Assembly: GCA_963709295.1 (NCBI GenBank)
Contig: CAVPVW010000004.1
Coordinates: 124,001-188,000, forward strand
Direction: 5' to 3'
Origin: JBGPQJ01 sp963709295
GTDB lineage: Bacteria > Chloroflexota > Anaerolineae > Anaerolineales > Villigracilaceae
Length of the DNA stretch: 64,000 bases
The position numbers and the translations under genes are program-made. Below are positions 28,279 through 37,288 of the stretch, in pieces (the first letter of the stretch is position 1; the number at the start of each line of letters is the position of its first letter). A model generated the notes under the pieces. That model saw only the letters and a program-made list of their open reading frames with translations, was not told the DNA's origin and did no database searches.

Positions 28279-30275
28279 TGCCCCACCTCGATCAGCAGAT
28301 TCTCGTACCCGTCCACGCGCGCGGAGTCGCTCGGGCCAAGCAGCACAGTCGTATCCTCGCGAACCACTACTGCTGGACCAGCGATGAGGTTGCCGGGACG
28401 CAGCGCTTCGGCACGATAGAAAGGAGTTGCATGCTCGCCGTCTTCGAACAGGACCGGCCGCGTTTCGATGCATGCCGCTTCCGTGTTCTCGCCTTCCAGC
28501 GGTTGCTCGAGTAATTCCGGCGGGTCGGTGTGACCCACGGCGCGGACGCGTAAATTGACTAACTCTACTGAAGCCTGGTCGCGGGCATAGCCATAGGTCG
28601 ATTTGTGCAGGTCGTGGAAGTCTGCCGCAAGCCGTTCGCTGAAAGGGACTGTCAACTCGTAGGATTGCCCCTGGTAGCGCATATCGAGAAAGCGTTCCAC
28701 GAGGATGTGATCCACTGTCACCCCTTCCGCTTCCACTTCGCGCTGTCCGCGTGCGGAGAGGGGCGCAAACAAGCCTTCGAGTGTGGAAAGAGACGTGTCC
28801 CCCGGCAGCATGACGGTCCGGGTGTAATCCTTGACCACGTCAGCGGCGAGCATCCCGAAAGCGGACAGGGTGCTGGCCAGCGGCGGGACCAGCACGCGCG
28901 GAATGCCCAGCCCACGCGCCAGGTCAGCGGCATGCAGCCCGCCCGCCCCGCCGAAAGAGAGCAGGGTGAAGTCGCGCGGGTCGTGCCCGCGCTCCACGCT
29001 GATGACGCGCAGCGCGCGCTCCATGTGCGCATTGGCAACCTGTACCACTCCCAGCGCGGCTTGAGGGGCAGTCAGATTGAGTTCACCGCCGAGACGGGAG
29101 AGAGCTTCAACGGCGCGTTCCGTGTCGAGCGGCATCTGCCCGCCGAGAAAATATTCCGGCGGGATGCGCCCCAGCACCACGTTGGCGTCGGTGACGGTCG
29201 GCAGTCGGCCTTTGCCGTAGCAGGCAGGACCGGGATCCGCGCCGGCGCTCTCGGGTCCCACGCGCAGTGCCCCGCCGGGGTCCACGCGCGCGATCGAGCC
29301 GCCGCCTGCGCCGATGGTGTGGATGTCCAGCACGGGGATGCGGATCGGGCAGCCGCCGATGATCGATTCGGTGGTGACCTGCGGGGTGCCCTCGATCAGC
29401 GAGACATCCGTCGATGTGCCGCCCATGTCGAAGCCGATTATTCCTTGTTGGGGCGATTCGCGAATCGTCCCAACAAACCTTGCGCCCACCACGCCGCCCG
29501 CCGGCCCCGAAAGGATGCAGCGTACGCCGTTGGCGCGCGCCTCCCTCGGGCTGATGTTGCCGCCGTTGGACTGCATGACCCTCAGATCGGGTCTCCGAGG
29601 GTCAAGGTCCTGCTCGAGATGGGACAGGTACTTCTCCAGCACCGGCGAGACGTAGGCATTGACCGCGGTCGTGCTGGCGCGTTCGTACTCGCGGTATTCG
29701 GGGATGATCTCGGACGATATGGAGACTGGGAACCCGGCAGCGCGCAGCTTTTCAGCGATGAGTTGTTCGTGTTCGGGTTTTAGAAATGAAAACAGCAGGC
29801 AGACCGCCACTGAATGGACGTCCGCGCTTTTCAACTGCTTGACCAGCTCCTCCACCTGTGCGGATCCGAGCTCCTGCAGCACCGTTCCATCTTTATCCAC
29901 ACGCTCGTCTACTTCAAAGCGTAGCTCGGGCGGGACCAGCGGCGCGGGCGGATCAGCGAACAGGTCGTACAGTGCCGGGCGGTTCTGCCGGCCTATTTGC
30001 AGGATGTCCTTGAAGCCGCGCGTTGCGATGAACGCCGTCCGCGCGCCCTTGCGTTCGAGCAGGGCATTGGTGGCCACCGTCGAGCCGTGGATGACCGTTG
30101 ATTCCCTCGTGCCATGCTTCGTGAAGATTCTCTCCAGTCCTTGCAGCACCGCCTCGGCAGGGTCTCTTGGCGTGGAGAGCAGCTTGAAAGTCTCGAGGTT
30201 TCCACTTTCGGGGAAGAAGACGACGAAGTCCGTGAACGTGCCGCCGATGTCGATGCCGATGCGCAGGGGGGTCAT
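28275..30275 (-). CDS. hyuA: Hydantoinase A/oxoprolinase family subunit
   Basis: The 666-residue protein has the ASKHA-type ATPase start RIGIDIGGTFTDFVVF, a HGSTVATNALLERKGA segment, RVMQSNGG, GPAGGVVGA, GFDMGGTSTDVSL and VPPLASTLSAFGMLAADV. The N-terminal half binds ATP and the C-terminal half completes the active site with HyuB. The gene is translationally coupled to hyuB through ATGA. No transporter or amidohydrolase gene is adjacent, so its pathway is unclear. The divergent interval 30276-30441 should hold promoters for it and for the lipoprotein gene at 30442. Confidence 0.95.
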   Translation of the reverse strand: MTPLRIGIDIGGTFTDFVVFFPESGNLETFKLLSTPRDPAEAVLQGLERIFTKHGTRESTVIHGSTVATNALLERKGARTAFIATRGFKDILQIGRQNRPALYDLFADPPAPLVPPELRFEVDERVDKDGTVLQELGSAQVEELVKQLKSADVHSVAVCLLFSFLKPEHEQLIAEKLRAAGFPVSISSEIIPEYREYERASTTAVNAYVSPVLEKYLSHLEQDLDPRRPDLRVMQSNGGNISPREARANGVRCILSGPAGGVVGARFVGTIRESPQQGIIGFDMGGTSTDVSLIEGTPQVTTESIIGGCPIRIPVLDIHTIGAGGGSIARVDPGGALRVGPESAGADPGPACYGKGRLPTVTDANVVLGRIPPEYFLGGQMPLDTERAVEALSRLGGELNLTAPQAALGVVQVANAHMERALRVISVERGHDPRDFTLLSFGGAGGLHAADLARGLGIPRVLVPPLASTLSAFGMLAADVVKDYTRTVMLPGDTSLSTLEGLFAPLSARGQREVEAEGVTVDHILVERFLDMRYQGQSYELTVPFSERLAADFHDLHKSTYGYARDQASVELVNLRVRAVGHTDPPELLEQPLEGENTEAACIETRPVLFEDGEHATPFYRAEALRPGNLIAGPAVVVREDTTVLLGPSDSARVDGYENLLIEVGQ

Positions 30276-30441
30276 GGGAGGAATTATAAAGCAGGAGATG
30301 AAGTTTCTTTTTGTATCCCTTTGTGTAAAATTTCATTTGAATCCCATGGTTATTTCCCATCAGGGTTGGGACGTGTGCCTCAAGTGAAGTATAATGACAT
30401 TTATATGACCAATATCACCCTATAAGGAGAAAATATATACC

Positions 30442-30855
30442 ATGAAAGTCAATAAGTTGTTTTTTGTAGCACTGGCTGTACTTGCTCTTATGCTCTCATC
30501 CCTGGCATGCGAGGCCAGCGCCTCCACCGCCAATATTTCCAACGCCCACATGTCGGTGGACGAAGCGGATTCGGCGCAAACCACGGTCTATGCTTCCGAT
30601 GCCCCCTCCTTCTATTGTTACTATGACCTGAATAACGCGCCGGATGAAACGGTCGTCAAAGGCGTCTGGACACTGATCTCCGCGGAAGGGTATGACGCGA
30701 ATCAGGAGATCGATTCCGCCGAGGTGACGGGCGGTGACAATACCTATTATTTCGCCCTCGATCGCGCGGCAGATCCCTGGCCCGTCGGGCAATACAAAGT
30801 TGATTTGTACCTGAACGACGAATTGGTCGAGACCGTCAATTTTGACGTGCAATAG
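30442..30855 (+). CDS. Small secreted lipoprotein with beta-sandwich-like domain
   Basis: The 137-residue protein has a typical lipoprotein signal (KVNKLFFVALAVLAL, lipobox SSLAC at about residues 19-23). The mature region (about 25-137) is acidic and strand-rich (TVYASDAPSFYCYYDL, GVWTLISAEG, NTYYFALDR, GQYKVDLYLNDELVETVNFDVQ), the shape of small Ig-like or accessory domains seen in Chloroflexota exported proteins. No enzyme motif is seen. AAGGAG lies about 14 bases before the ATG. A strong terminator follows, so it is probably transcribed alone. Confidence 0.78.
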   Translation: MKVNKLFFVALAVLALMLSSLACEASASTANISNAHMSVDEADSAQTTVYASDAPSFYCYYDLNNAPDETVVKGVWTLISAEGYDANQEIDSAEVTGGDNTYYFALDRAADPWPVGQYKVDLYLNDELVETVNFDVQ

Positions 30856-30875
30856 GATTGCAGGCAACATCTCTT

Positions 30876-30908
30876 GCTGGGCGGGGTCTTTTACCCCGCC
30901 CAGCTTTC
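30876..30908 (+). terminator. Rho-independent terminator
   Basis: A 12-bp GC-rich stem GCTGGGCGGGGT/ACCCCGCCCAGC (30876-30887 and 30893-30904) with loop CTTTT is followed by TTTCATT. It ends the lipoprotein gene. The remaining interval to 31121 contains no gene I can support; a TATAAT at 31109-31114 lies just before the iron-sulfur protein gene. Confidence 0.9.
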
Positions 30909-31121
30909 ATTAAGATTACAAAAGTTTGTAGAAATTCTTGGTCGCCTATCGGGTCGTCATCTCTGGTTCCCTCGTTTGCTGCAATTTCTCCAGCGTGGGA
31001 ACTCGGCAATTTCATCGCCAAAGTGACAGGATGTTATGAATGGCTGTCACCCGGATTAATTCCAAGATGCATGGCATGAAAGGTGAGCAGGGAGAAGCTC
31101 ATTCGGCATATAATTTAATGG

Positions 31122-31923
31122 ATGGGCCGCTCCAGGCTTTACTTTGATTTCATGATGCAGATCTGGCCTCTTGGCAAGTTGGAGAGCTGGGCAGCCCGGC
31201 AGCCTCTTCTTCGCCGTTTTATCCACCCGGATATCAGCCCCGAACGCAACCAGCACATCATAATTCCCGTCAACCAGGTGATCCGGGGAACGGAGAGTGT
31301 CGTCCTGCCTCCCATGGTGGTGGAGACATTGATAGACCACGCCAGCCATCACGTGGCCATGAATCAGTGTCTTTGCCGCCGCGCCGAGCACTGCCATTCA
31401 TTTCCGCGCGAAATCGGCTGCCTCTTTCTTGGAGACGCTGCCGGACAGATCTAATCCTGAGCTGTGCCGGGTGCTCAACCCTGAGGACGCGAAAGTCTAC
31501 GCCCGCCATGCCATTGAAATCGGCCTGATGCCCATGATCGTCCATTCAGCTTTCGACGCCGAACTGCTGGGCATCGACTTTCACCGGATGCTGGCCATCT
31601 GTTTCTGCTGCGATTGCTGTTGCACCGTGCGCCAGAATCTGCGCAACGGTCCGCGCGAGTTCGGTGATACCGTCCTGCGTTTCCCCGGTCTGCGCGTCGA
31701 AGCCGGGCAGGAGTGCACAGGCTGCGGCGTCTGCCTCGAGGTGTGCCACGCACACGCGCTTAGCCTGGTCGACGGCCGGCTGGTGGTCGGCGAGTCCTGC
31801 AAAGGCTGCGGAAGCTGCGCCCTTGCCTGTCCGACAGGCGCGATTCATCTCAACCTGGATGAGAATAGCCAGGCGATGGAACGGCTGTTGGCCCTTGTCG
31901 AAGAACGGACCACCATCGGCTGA
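31122..31923 (+). pseudogene. Iron-sulfur protein with two 4Fe-4S clusters, one frameshift
   Basis: The first frame (31122 to about 31440) gives FIHPDISPERNQHIIIPV and a cysteine pair CLCRRAEHC, ending near CLFLGDAAG. The second frame continues through PELCRVLNPEDAKVYARH and CFCCDCCCTVRQNL. It ends in a two-cluster ferredoxin domain with C-x2-C-x2-C-x3-C patterns CTGCGVCLEVCH and CKGCGSCALACP, then a C-terminal helix. One indel near 31436 joins them into about 265 residues. It is probably a cytoplasmic electron carrier or maturation protein; the exact family is not recognised. The ferredoxin part is the 5' portion of the 323-bp repeat copied at 45353. Confidence 0.75.
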
Positions 31924-31988
31924 AATATCGCCTTTCTCCAACTGCAATCTAATTCAACCGCCTTTAGCACCGTCTCTGCCGCGCGCAG
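31666..31988 (+). repeat. 323-bp direct repeat, left copy
   Basis: This segment is about 96% identical to 45353-45674 in the same orientation (about a dozen substitutions and one single-base gap by eye). It contains the C-terminal ferredoxin domain of the 31122 gene, the short intergenic space and the last 13 codons of a family B DNA polymerase gene. In this copy the iron-sulfur gene is complete upstream while the polymerase end is cut off. An extra base also removes the polymerase stop codon. Confidence 0.95.
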
Positions 31989-32060
31989 GGTCAGGTAGAC
32001 ATACTTGTCATCTCCAGACATGCTCCCACGGCTTTGAAAGATCATGAAGGCGATATCCTT
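31989..32060 (-). pseudogene. Fragment of a lipoprotein alpha/beta hydrolase abutting the repeat
   Basis: These 24 codons read KDIAFMIFQSRGSMSG then DDKYVYLT. They match the post-nucleophile region of the four hydrolase paralogues in the island (for example DVAFMICQSCGSMSG at about 35780-35825). In the same frame they run directly into the polymerase C terminus contained in the repeat. An in-frame stop lies just upstream. The fragment shows that the repeat boundary is a rearrangement junction cut through a hydrolase gene. Confidence 0.72.
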
Positions 32061-32070
32061 CTACTGAAAA

Positions 32071-32379
32071 TTAGCTCGCTGGCGGGAACGGCTCATTGAG
32101 GGAAGCCGGTTTCCCGGGTTTGTTGCGAAGGGTCAGAACACCCACGACAATGGGGATGGCGATGAAGATCAGCGCCAGGCACAAAAGTACGAATCTGAAA
32201 GACGAGGGGGCCATCTCAGAGTAAGGGTTGCCAAAATCTGAGGTGTAAGGAAAATCAGATGTTAAGGGCATTCGTCCCGTGGCAGTAATGGCGCCGAATA
32301 AGCACAAGCATAGTCCCGGGCAGCCACATAAGAGCAAGGCCACAGTGGTTGCTATGATTCCACCAGTTTTCTTATCCAT
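32071..32379 (-). CDS. Small two-helix membrane protein
   Basis: The 102-residue protein has an N-terminal cysteine-rich hydrophobic segment (ATTVALLLCGCPGLCLCLFGA, about 10-30) and a second helix (FVLLCLALIFIAIPIVVGV, about 63-82), with a polar loop between and a proline-rich C terminus. No family is recognised. It is the last gene of the island's minus-strand run. It starts after an AGGAGG sequence. Confidence 0.65.
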   Translation of the reverse strand: MDKKTGGIIATTVALLLCGCPGLCLCLFGAITATGRMPLTSDFPYTSDFGNPYSEMAPSSFRFVLLCLALIFIAIPIVVGVLTLRNKPGKPASLNEPFPPAS

Positions 32380-32462
32380 AATCTTTTCCTCCTAACAGGT
32401 TTGAATTTTGGTAAGCCAAGATTCTTCATCGAATAAAGTGGTTCGGATCGCTCCCGGGTCCG

Positions 32463-33659
32463 TCATGGCTGGAGGCCGGTGAGCCATTCCTCGATCAGGT
32501 CCAGGTACCCCGGCGCGTAGGGCACGGCACTCAACGGCGTGTGCTTCCCCGGTTCCCGCTGGAAAAGCGGCAGCGATTTATCCAGTGTTCCGTTGTAACC
32601 CTGTTCCTGCAGCACCTGATCTATTGTCTTCATCTGTTCATTGATGCAGCTGGATTCCGAAATGCTGATAAAGTGGTCCGCGTTTGGGAGGATTTCAACC
32701 TGGAAGTTCGGATTGCCAGCCTTTTCCAGGGCTTTCCTCCAGGCGTACGCCCCCTGGATCGGATCAAGGTTCGAGTCACTGTCACCAACGATGGCCAGGA
32801 CCGGGATCCGGACCTGCTCGAGCACACCAGCCGGATTCCACCAGCCCTCGAACTCGGGATCGTTCTCCAGCCACGCTTCCTCCGGGATGACACCTGAAGC
32901 GCCATTTTGCTTTAACACTTCGCGCAGCTTCTGGCGGTTCGGGCTGATGTCCACAAACGCATCGAGAACCTCCCGGTAGTGCATATACTCCTCGTATGTT
33001 TCGTACTTTCGCGCTTTGTCGAGATCGGCGAACAGAACCGTCCTTTGATCCACATTTTCCTCAGGGACGTCCTCACAGAACATTGTATAAGTTGTGATCT
33101 GGAATTTACCTTGGTCATGACCAGACATGCCTGCACAGGAAACGCAGATCATGAAGGCGACATCCTCGCTCTGCAAAAGCACAAGAGGCATCACATACCC
33201 GCCCTGGCTGATTCCCCACAGACCGATCTGCTGCTGGTCGATGTCGGAGCGCTCCTTCATGACCTTGATCGCGTCCAAGACGATCTGCGCCCGTTGATGT
33301 AACACGCGTGAGTTACTTAGCTGCCCCGTGGATTCACCGTAGCCCGGCTTGTCCCAGGAGAAGACCGCGTAGCCGGCCTGAAGCATGCGCTCCATGATCG
33401 GAAGGTAATACCCGAACATGGTGCGGTCAACGGCCCGGAGCCGTGCACGAACAGGACGACTGGGAACGGACCGGTCCCGGCGGGCGTGCGGAGATCGCCA
33501 ACGAGGGTGAACTCTCCGGACTGGAAGGTGATCTCCTCGACCCTGGCCGGCTGGGGCTGCCGCGCGCAGGCGGGCAGGAGCAGTAGGACAGCCAGCAGGA
33601 CTGCTGATAGCCTGGTCGAGATGTGTTTGAAGTTGGAAATGAATGTGGTTATTCATCAT
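32463..33659 (-). pseudogene. Lipoprotein alpha/beta hydrolase (paralogue A), frameshifted near the N terminus
   Basis: The main frame, from about residue 75 on, has the nucleophile elbow GISQGG, the family motif MICVSCAGMSGHD, the acid AIVGDSDSNLDP and the histidine NADHFIS. It ends in the shared tail PGYLDLIEEWLTGLQP. Between about 33440 and 33640 the coding frame shifts: the lipobox region LLLLPACARQPQPARVEEI and the oxyanion HG segment read in another frame and match the paralogues at 35172 and 37289. ATG 33659 follows a weak site. Catalytic residues are intact, so only the export region is affected. Substrate unknown. Confidence 0.82.
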
Positions 33660-33675
33660 GATATCCTTATGGTTA

Positions 33676-35094
33676 TCAGGGAGAGATGGTGATGCGGGCG
33701 ACCTCGTAGTCCACGCCTCTGTATCTGCAGTACAGCCGGGTGATCCCGGCAGGGAGGTCGACCGGCCAGACAAGCTCACTAATTCCGTCTGTAGTGAGGC
33801 GTGCACTGGTGCGGACCGTTGCAGAGTCTGTGAGCGACTCGCCCAGCGTCCCGACAAGCAGACCCTGGGCGGGCTGTCCACTGGGATCAGTGACCATGAA
33901 CGAAGCCGAGAGCTCTCCTCCAGCCTGCGCTTCCAGCGGTCCCGCATACGTGATCGTGGTACCGTCCGCGGTTTCGATGGCGATTGTTTCGTAGATCAGG
34001 AAATGCCAGGAAAAATACATGGTGTCCGAACTGTCCTCTTGATTGCTCAATAGGATGATGGTGATGCGTTCGTCCGGATACCGGAAGATGGCAGCCCTGA
34101 ACCCTTCTATGGCGCCACCGTGCCACACCATTTGCCGGCCCAGATCATCCAGGACAAACCATCCATACCCGTACGCCATACTGCCAACGACATCAGGATA
34201 GAGGCTGATCCGGGGGGCGAACATCTGATCGAGAAGCTCCCGGGGGATCAATTGCTCGGTATAGAGCGCCTGGTCCCAGCGATAGAGGTCTTCGACGGTG
34301 GAGTACAAAGCACCGGCAGAATAGGGGAAGGAGCTATCGATCACTTCAGCGGGCGCGGCAGTGTTCTGATCGACATAGCCGACTGCCAGACCGCTTGCAT
34401 CCTGGTCGAAACCAGAATTGTGCATGTCGAGGGGCTCCAGGATCCATTGTTGTACGAAGGCCTCATAGGATTGACCGGATACCTGTTCGATGATGGTACC
34501 GAGCACCCAGTAGCCGCAATTACTGTAGCTCATCCTCTCGCCCGGTTGGAAACCCAGGGGTGCGTCTTCGAAGCGGCCCAGGAGCTCACGGGGAGTGATC
34601 GGAGTTTCGGGATAACTGCTGTCAGCGGGCATGACGACCATGCCGGAGGTATGGGTCAGCAAGTGGTGGATGGTGATGTTTTCCCAGGCTGCAGGGCAGT
34701 CCTCGATGTATCTGCAGATGGGATCCTGGACGTCCAGCCTGCCCTGGGATTGCAGAATGAGGATCGCCATCGCTGTGAACTGCTTGGTGACGGAACCCAC
34801 GAAGAACCTGGTCTGGGGCGTATTGGAGATGCCCAGCTCACGGTCCGCCGAACCATATCCCCGGCTGAGAAGCACCTCGCCGTCCTGGGCGATCAGGACG
34901 GACCCGCTGAAGGTCTCCTCCGCCGCCATGCGGCTGAGGATCTCATCCAGCTGCGCGACCCGGTCCGGATCGAGGTCAAACGATCCAGGTTGGCTCGTGC
35001 AGGCGGGCAGGAGCAGCACGATGACCAGGAAGAGGAGGGCCAGCTTGCGAGCCTCGCAGAATTTGACTTTGCATCCAACAGGTTGAGTATTCAT
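33676..35094 (-). CDS. Serine beta-lactamase-like lipoprotein (class C/PBP-like family)
   Basis: From ATG 35094 (35100 is closer to the GGAAAGGA site) the protein has about 472 residues. A lipoprotein signal ends in LLLLPACTS. The serine-hydrolase motifs are present: SxxK in GSVTKQFTAM, YxN in YSNCGYWVLG and a late HxG-like WHGGAIEGF. A C-terminal domain of about 100 residues (SATVRTSARL, VARITIS) looks beta-rich. Such enzymes act outside the membrane as peptidases or esterases rather than true beta-lactamases in most bacteria. It is flanked on both sides by hydrolase paralogues in the same orientation. Confidence 0.9.
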   Translation of the reverse strand: MNTQPVGCKVKFCEARKLALLFLVIVLLLPACTSQPGSFDLDPDRVAQLDEILSRMAAEETFSGSVLIAQDGEVLLSRGYGSADRELGISNTPQTRFFVGSVTKQFTAMAILILQSQGRLDVQDPICRYIEDCPAAWENITIHHLLTHTSGMVVMPADSSYPETPITPRELLGRFEDAPLGFQPGERMSYSNCGYWVLGTIIEQVSGQSYEAFVQQWILEPLDMHNSGFDQDASGLAVGYVDQNTAAPAEVIDSSFPYSAGALYSTVEDLYRWDQALYTEQLIPRELLDQMFAPRISLYPDVVGSMAYGYGWFVLDDLGRQMVWHGGAIEGFRAAIFRYPDERITIILLSNQEDSSDTMYFSWHFLIYETIAIETADGTTITYAGPLEAQAGGELSASFMVTDPSGQPAQGLLVGTLGESLTDSATVRTSARLTTDGISELVWPVDLPAGITRLYCRYRGVDYEVARITISP

Positions 35095-35171
35095 GATCAT
35101 TTTCCTTTCCGAATGACAGACTCGAACGAGCAGTTTTATCCTTGCCGAGGTTCGGATCGCTCCCGGGTCCG

Positions 35172-36326
35172 TTATGGCTGGAGACCCGTGAGCCATTCCT
35201 CGATCAGGTCCAGATACTCCGGGGCGTAGGGCCAGGCGCTCCCCAGGGTGAGCAGCAGCGGGTCTTGTGGGTCCAATGCCTCCATGTCTTCCCGGGTGAA
35301 TCCCTTTTCTGCCAATACCCGCTCCATCGTTTGCCCCGTTTCGAACATGCAGCCGGTCTCCGAGGGAGCGAGGAAATGGTCGGCGCCCGGGATGACCTCG
35401 ACCCGGTAGTTCGGGTTGCCCGCCTGTTCCAGTGCATCCCGGTAGGCGTGGGCGGCCCGGATCGGATCGATCTGGGTGTCCCGCTCGCCCCAGATGGCCA
35501 GCACCGGGATGCGCACCTGCTCAAAGACATGGACTGGAGACCATGCCATTGAATTGGGATCGTTCGCCAACCAGCCCGCCTCGGACACGACCGGATTGGG
35601 CACCCTCACCGACACGAGAGCTGCCAGTTCGTCCAGGACTTCCCGGTAGTGCAGGTAGCCCTCGTACGTATCGAAGGTCCGCGCCTCGTCGAGCTCGGCG
35701 AGCAGGATCTCCAGCCGGTCAGCGTCCTCTTCCGCGACCCCGCCGCAGTAGCCCTGGGCGACGGTCTGGAAGACCATTTCGTCCTGTCCCGACATGCTCC
35801 CGCAGCTTTGACAGATCATAAAAGCGACGTCGTCGCTTGCCATTAGCACGCGCGGCATCACCCAACCTGCCATGCTGGTCCCCCACAGGCCGATCCGGTC
35901 CGGGTCGATGTCGGGGTGCGCCTTCATGACCTCGATCGCATCCAGGACGATCTGCGCATGCTGCTGAGTAATCTGAAAATCAGAAATTGTGCCAGTCGAT
36001 TCGCCAGCTCCCGGGTTGTCCCAGGAGAAGACCGCATAGCCGGCCCGCAGCATGTGCTCCATGATCGGCAGATACATTCCGAACAGCGTGCGGTTCGCGC
36101 CTGGCGCATGGCCGTGCACGAAGATGACGACCGGGAACGGGCCGGTCCCCGCCGGCAACTGGAGATCGCCGACGAGCGTGAACTCCCCGGACTGGAAGGT
36201 GATCTCCTCGACCCTGGCCGGCTGGGGCTGCCGCGCGCAGGCAGGCAGGAGCAGCAAGACAGCCAACAGTACTTCTGACAGTTTGGTCGAGATATGTTTG
36301 AAGTTATGGATAGTGTAGTGTTTCAT
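35172..36326 (-). CDS. Lipoprotein alpha/beta hydrolase (paralogue B)
   Basis: The reading frame is intact and gives 384 residues from ATG 36326, which follows an AAGGGAGA site. The signal LLAVLLLLPACARQPQPA is lipidated at the cysteine. FQSGEFTLVGDLQLPAG and VVIFVHGH form the first strands and oxyanion region, GTSMAG is the nucleophile elbow, AIWGERDTQIDP holds the acid and GADHFLAP the histidine. The paralogue-specific MICQSCGSMSGQDE follows the nucleophile strand. It is nearest to dienelactone hydrolase/acyl-peptidase-like esterases; the substrate is unknown. The 3' end and about 20 bp beyond are nearly identical to those of paralogue A. Confidence 0.88.
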   Translation of the reverse strand: MKHYTIHNFKHISTKLSEVLLAVLLLLPACARQPQPARVEEITFQSGEFTLVGDLQLPAGTGPFPVVIFVHGHAPGANRTLFGMYLPIMEHMLRAGYAVFSWDNPGAGESTGTISDFQITQQHAQIVLDAIEVMKAHPDIDPDRIGLWGTSMAGWVMPRVLMASDDVAFMICQSCGSMSGQDEMVFQTVAQGYCGGVAEEDADRLEILLAELDEARTFDTYEGYLHYREVLDELAALVSVRVPNPVVSEAGWLANDPNSMAWSPVHVFEQVRIPVLAIWGERDTQIDPIRAAHAYRDALEQAGNPNYRVEVIPGADHFLAPSETGCMFETGQTMERVLAEKGFTREDMEALDPQDPLLLTLGSAWPYAPEYLDLIEEWLTGLQP

Positions 36327-36340
36327 ATTGATCTCCCTTT

Positions 36341-37258
36341 TCATCGACTCCGGATCTCGTTGGCTAATTCGAGGATGACGTCCACGACCAGTGCTGGCTC
36401 CTCAATTGGGATGTTGTGACCCGCCCGGACAGCGATGACGTGAGTGCTGTTGGTAGACAATCCCGCCAGCTCGACCTGTAAGTCTTGCCAGATTTGCTGC
36501 AGTTGGGCATTCGTTTCTGTCTGCGCTGACGGAATGTTGGCTGCAAAGAAAGGATTGTCCGGACTCTGGCTGATCACGACCAGGGGGAGGTCACCCAACG
36601 GTTTTACGGCCCTGACCTGCGCGTTACCGGCCTGGGTATCCCACCCTTCAGGATTGGGGTAAGGTGATTCTTTCAAGTCCGAAATCCAAGTGAACAATTG
36701 CCGCCAGGTCGTTACGGTTTCTGGCTCATCCACCGATTCTGGGGGCAGGCCAGCCAGCAAGCGTGGCCCCATGTCAGGATGAGCCGCATCGACCAGAACG
36801 ATGCCTGCCACCTCTTCGGGATATTGATCCGCGAAGACACGAACAAGCTCGCCCCCCAGCGAGTGTCCCACCAGGACATACGGCCCGCCGATCCGGGCAT
36901 TTTCAAGCAGAATCTGCATATCACGCGCTGCATCTTGAAAAGTACGCGGCGTTCGGGCTTCGTCGCTGCGGCCGAGATTGGCCCGGTCATAAGCGCAGAC
37001 CCGGGTGGTCTCTGCAACGCCAGCGATCACCCTGGCCCAAAAGGAAGAATCACTACCCATGCCGGCTTCCAGTATCACCGTTGGGCTGCCCTGTCCGCTG
37101 CACTGGTAGAACAGCTCGTACCCGCCCACATCCACCATTCCGGATGGCATGGGTGTAGCAGTTGGACGTTGGGATGCAGGAGCTTGTAATGAGCAGGCCG
37201 TCACCAGGAGGGCAAGCATGATTACACTCATCATGTGCTGAAAGGTCTGTTTCCTCAT
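36341..37258 (-). CDS. Lipoprotein alpha/beta hydrolase, haloperoxidase-like subfamily
   Basis: This 305-residue protein belongs to a different branch from the four paralogues around it. The signal peptide ends in LLVTACSLQ, followed by a low-complexity linker with prolines. The fold shows VDVGGYELFYQCSGQG, VILEAGMGSDSSFW, CAYDRANLGRSD, nucleophile GHSLGG and VLVDAAHPDM, with a C-terminal histidine in VRAGHNIPI. ATG 37258 is chosen over TTG 37264 because AAGGA is spaced seven bases upstream. It probably acts as an esterase or lipase outside the membrane. Confidence 0.88.
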   Translation of the reverse strand: MRKQTFQHMMSVIMLALLVTACSLQAPASQRPTATPMPSGMVDVGGYELFYQCSGQGSPTVILEAGMGSDSSFWARVIAGVAETTRVCAYDRANLGRSDEARTPRTFQDAARDMQILLENARIGGPYVLVGHSLGGELVRVFADQYPEEVAGIVLVDAAHPDMGPRLLAGLPPESVDEPETVTTWRQLFTWISDLKESPYPNPEGWDTQAGNAQVRAVKPLGDLPLVVISQSPDNPFFAANIPSAQTETNAQLQQIWQDLQVELAGLSTNSTHVIAVRAGHNIPIEEPALVVDVILELANEIRSR

Positions 37259-37288
37259 CGTCAATTCCTTTCCCGGTTCGGTTCGCGG

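Noticed and set aside
28605..29783. Plus-strand open frame of about 390 codons opposite hyuA
   Set aside because: Shadow of the hydantoinase gene; residue content is rich in His, Arg and Gly without any family pattern.
34120..35229. Plus-strand open frame opposite the beta-lactamase-like gene
   Set aside because: Shadow frame; the minus strand carries SxxK and YxN motifs and a signal peptide.
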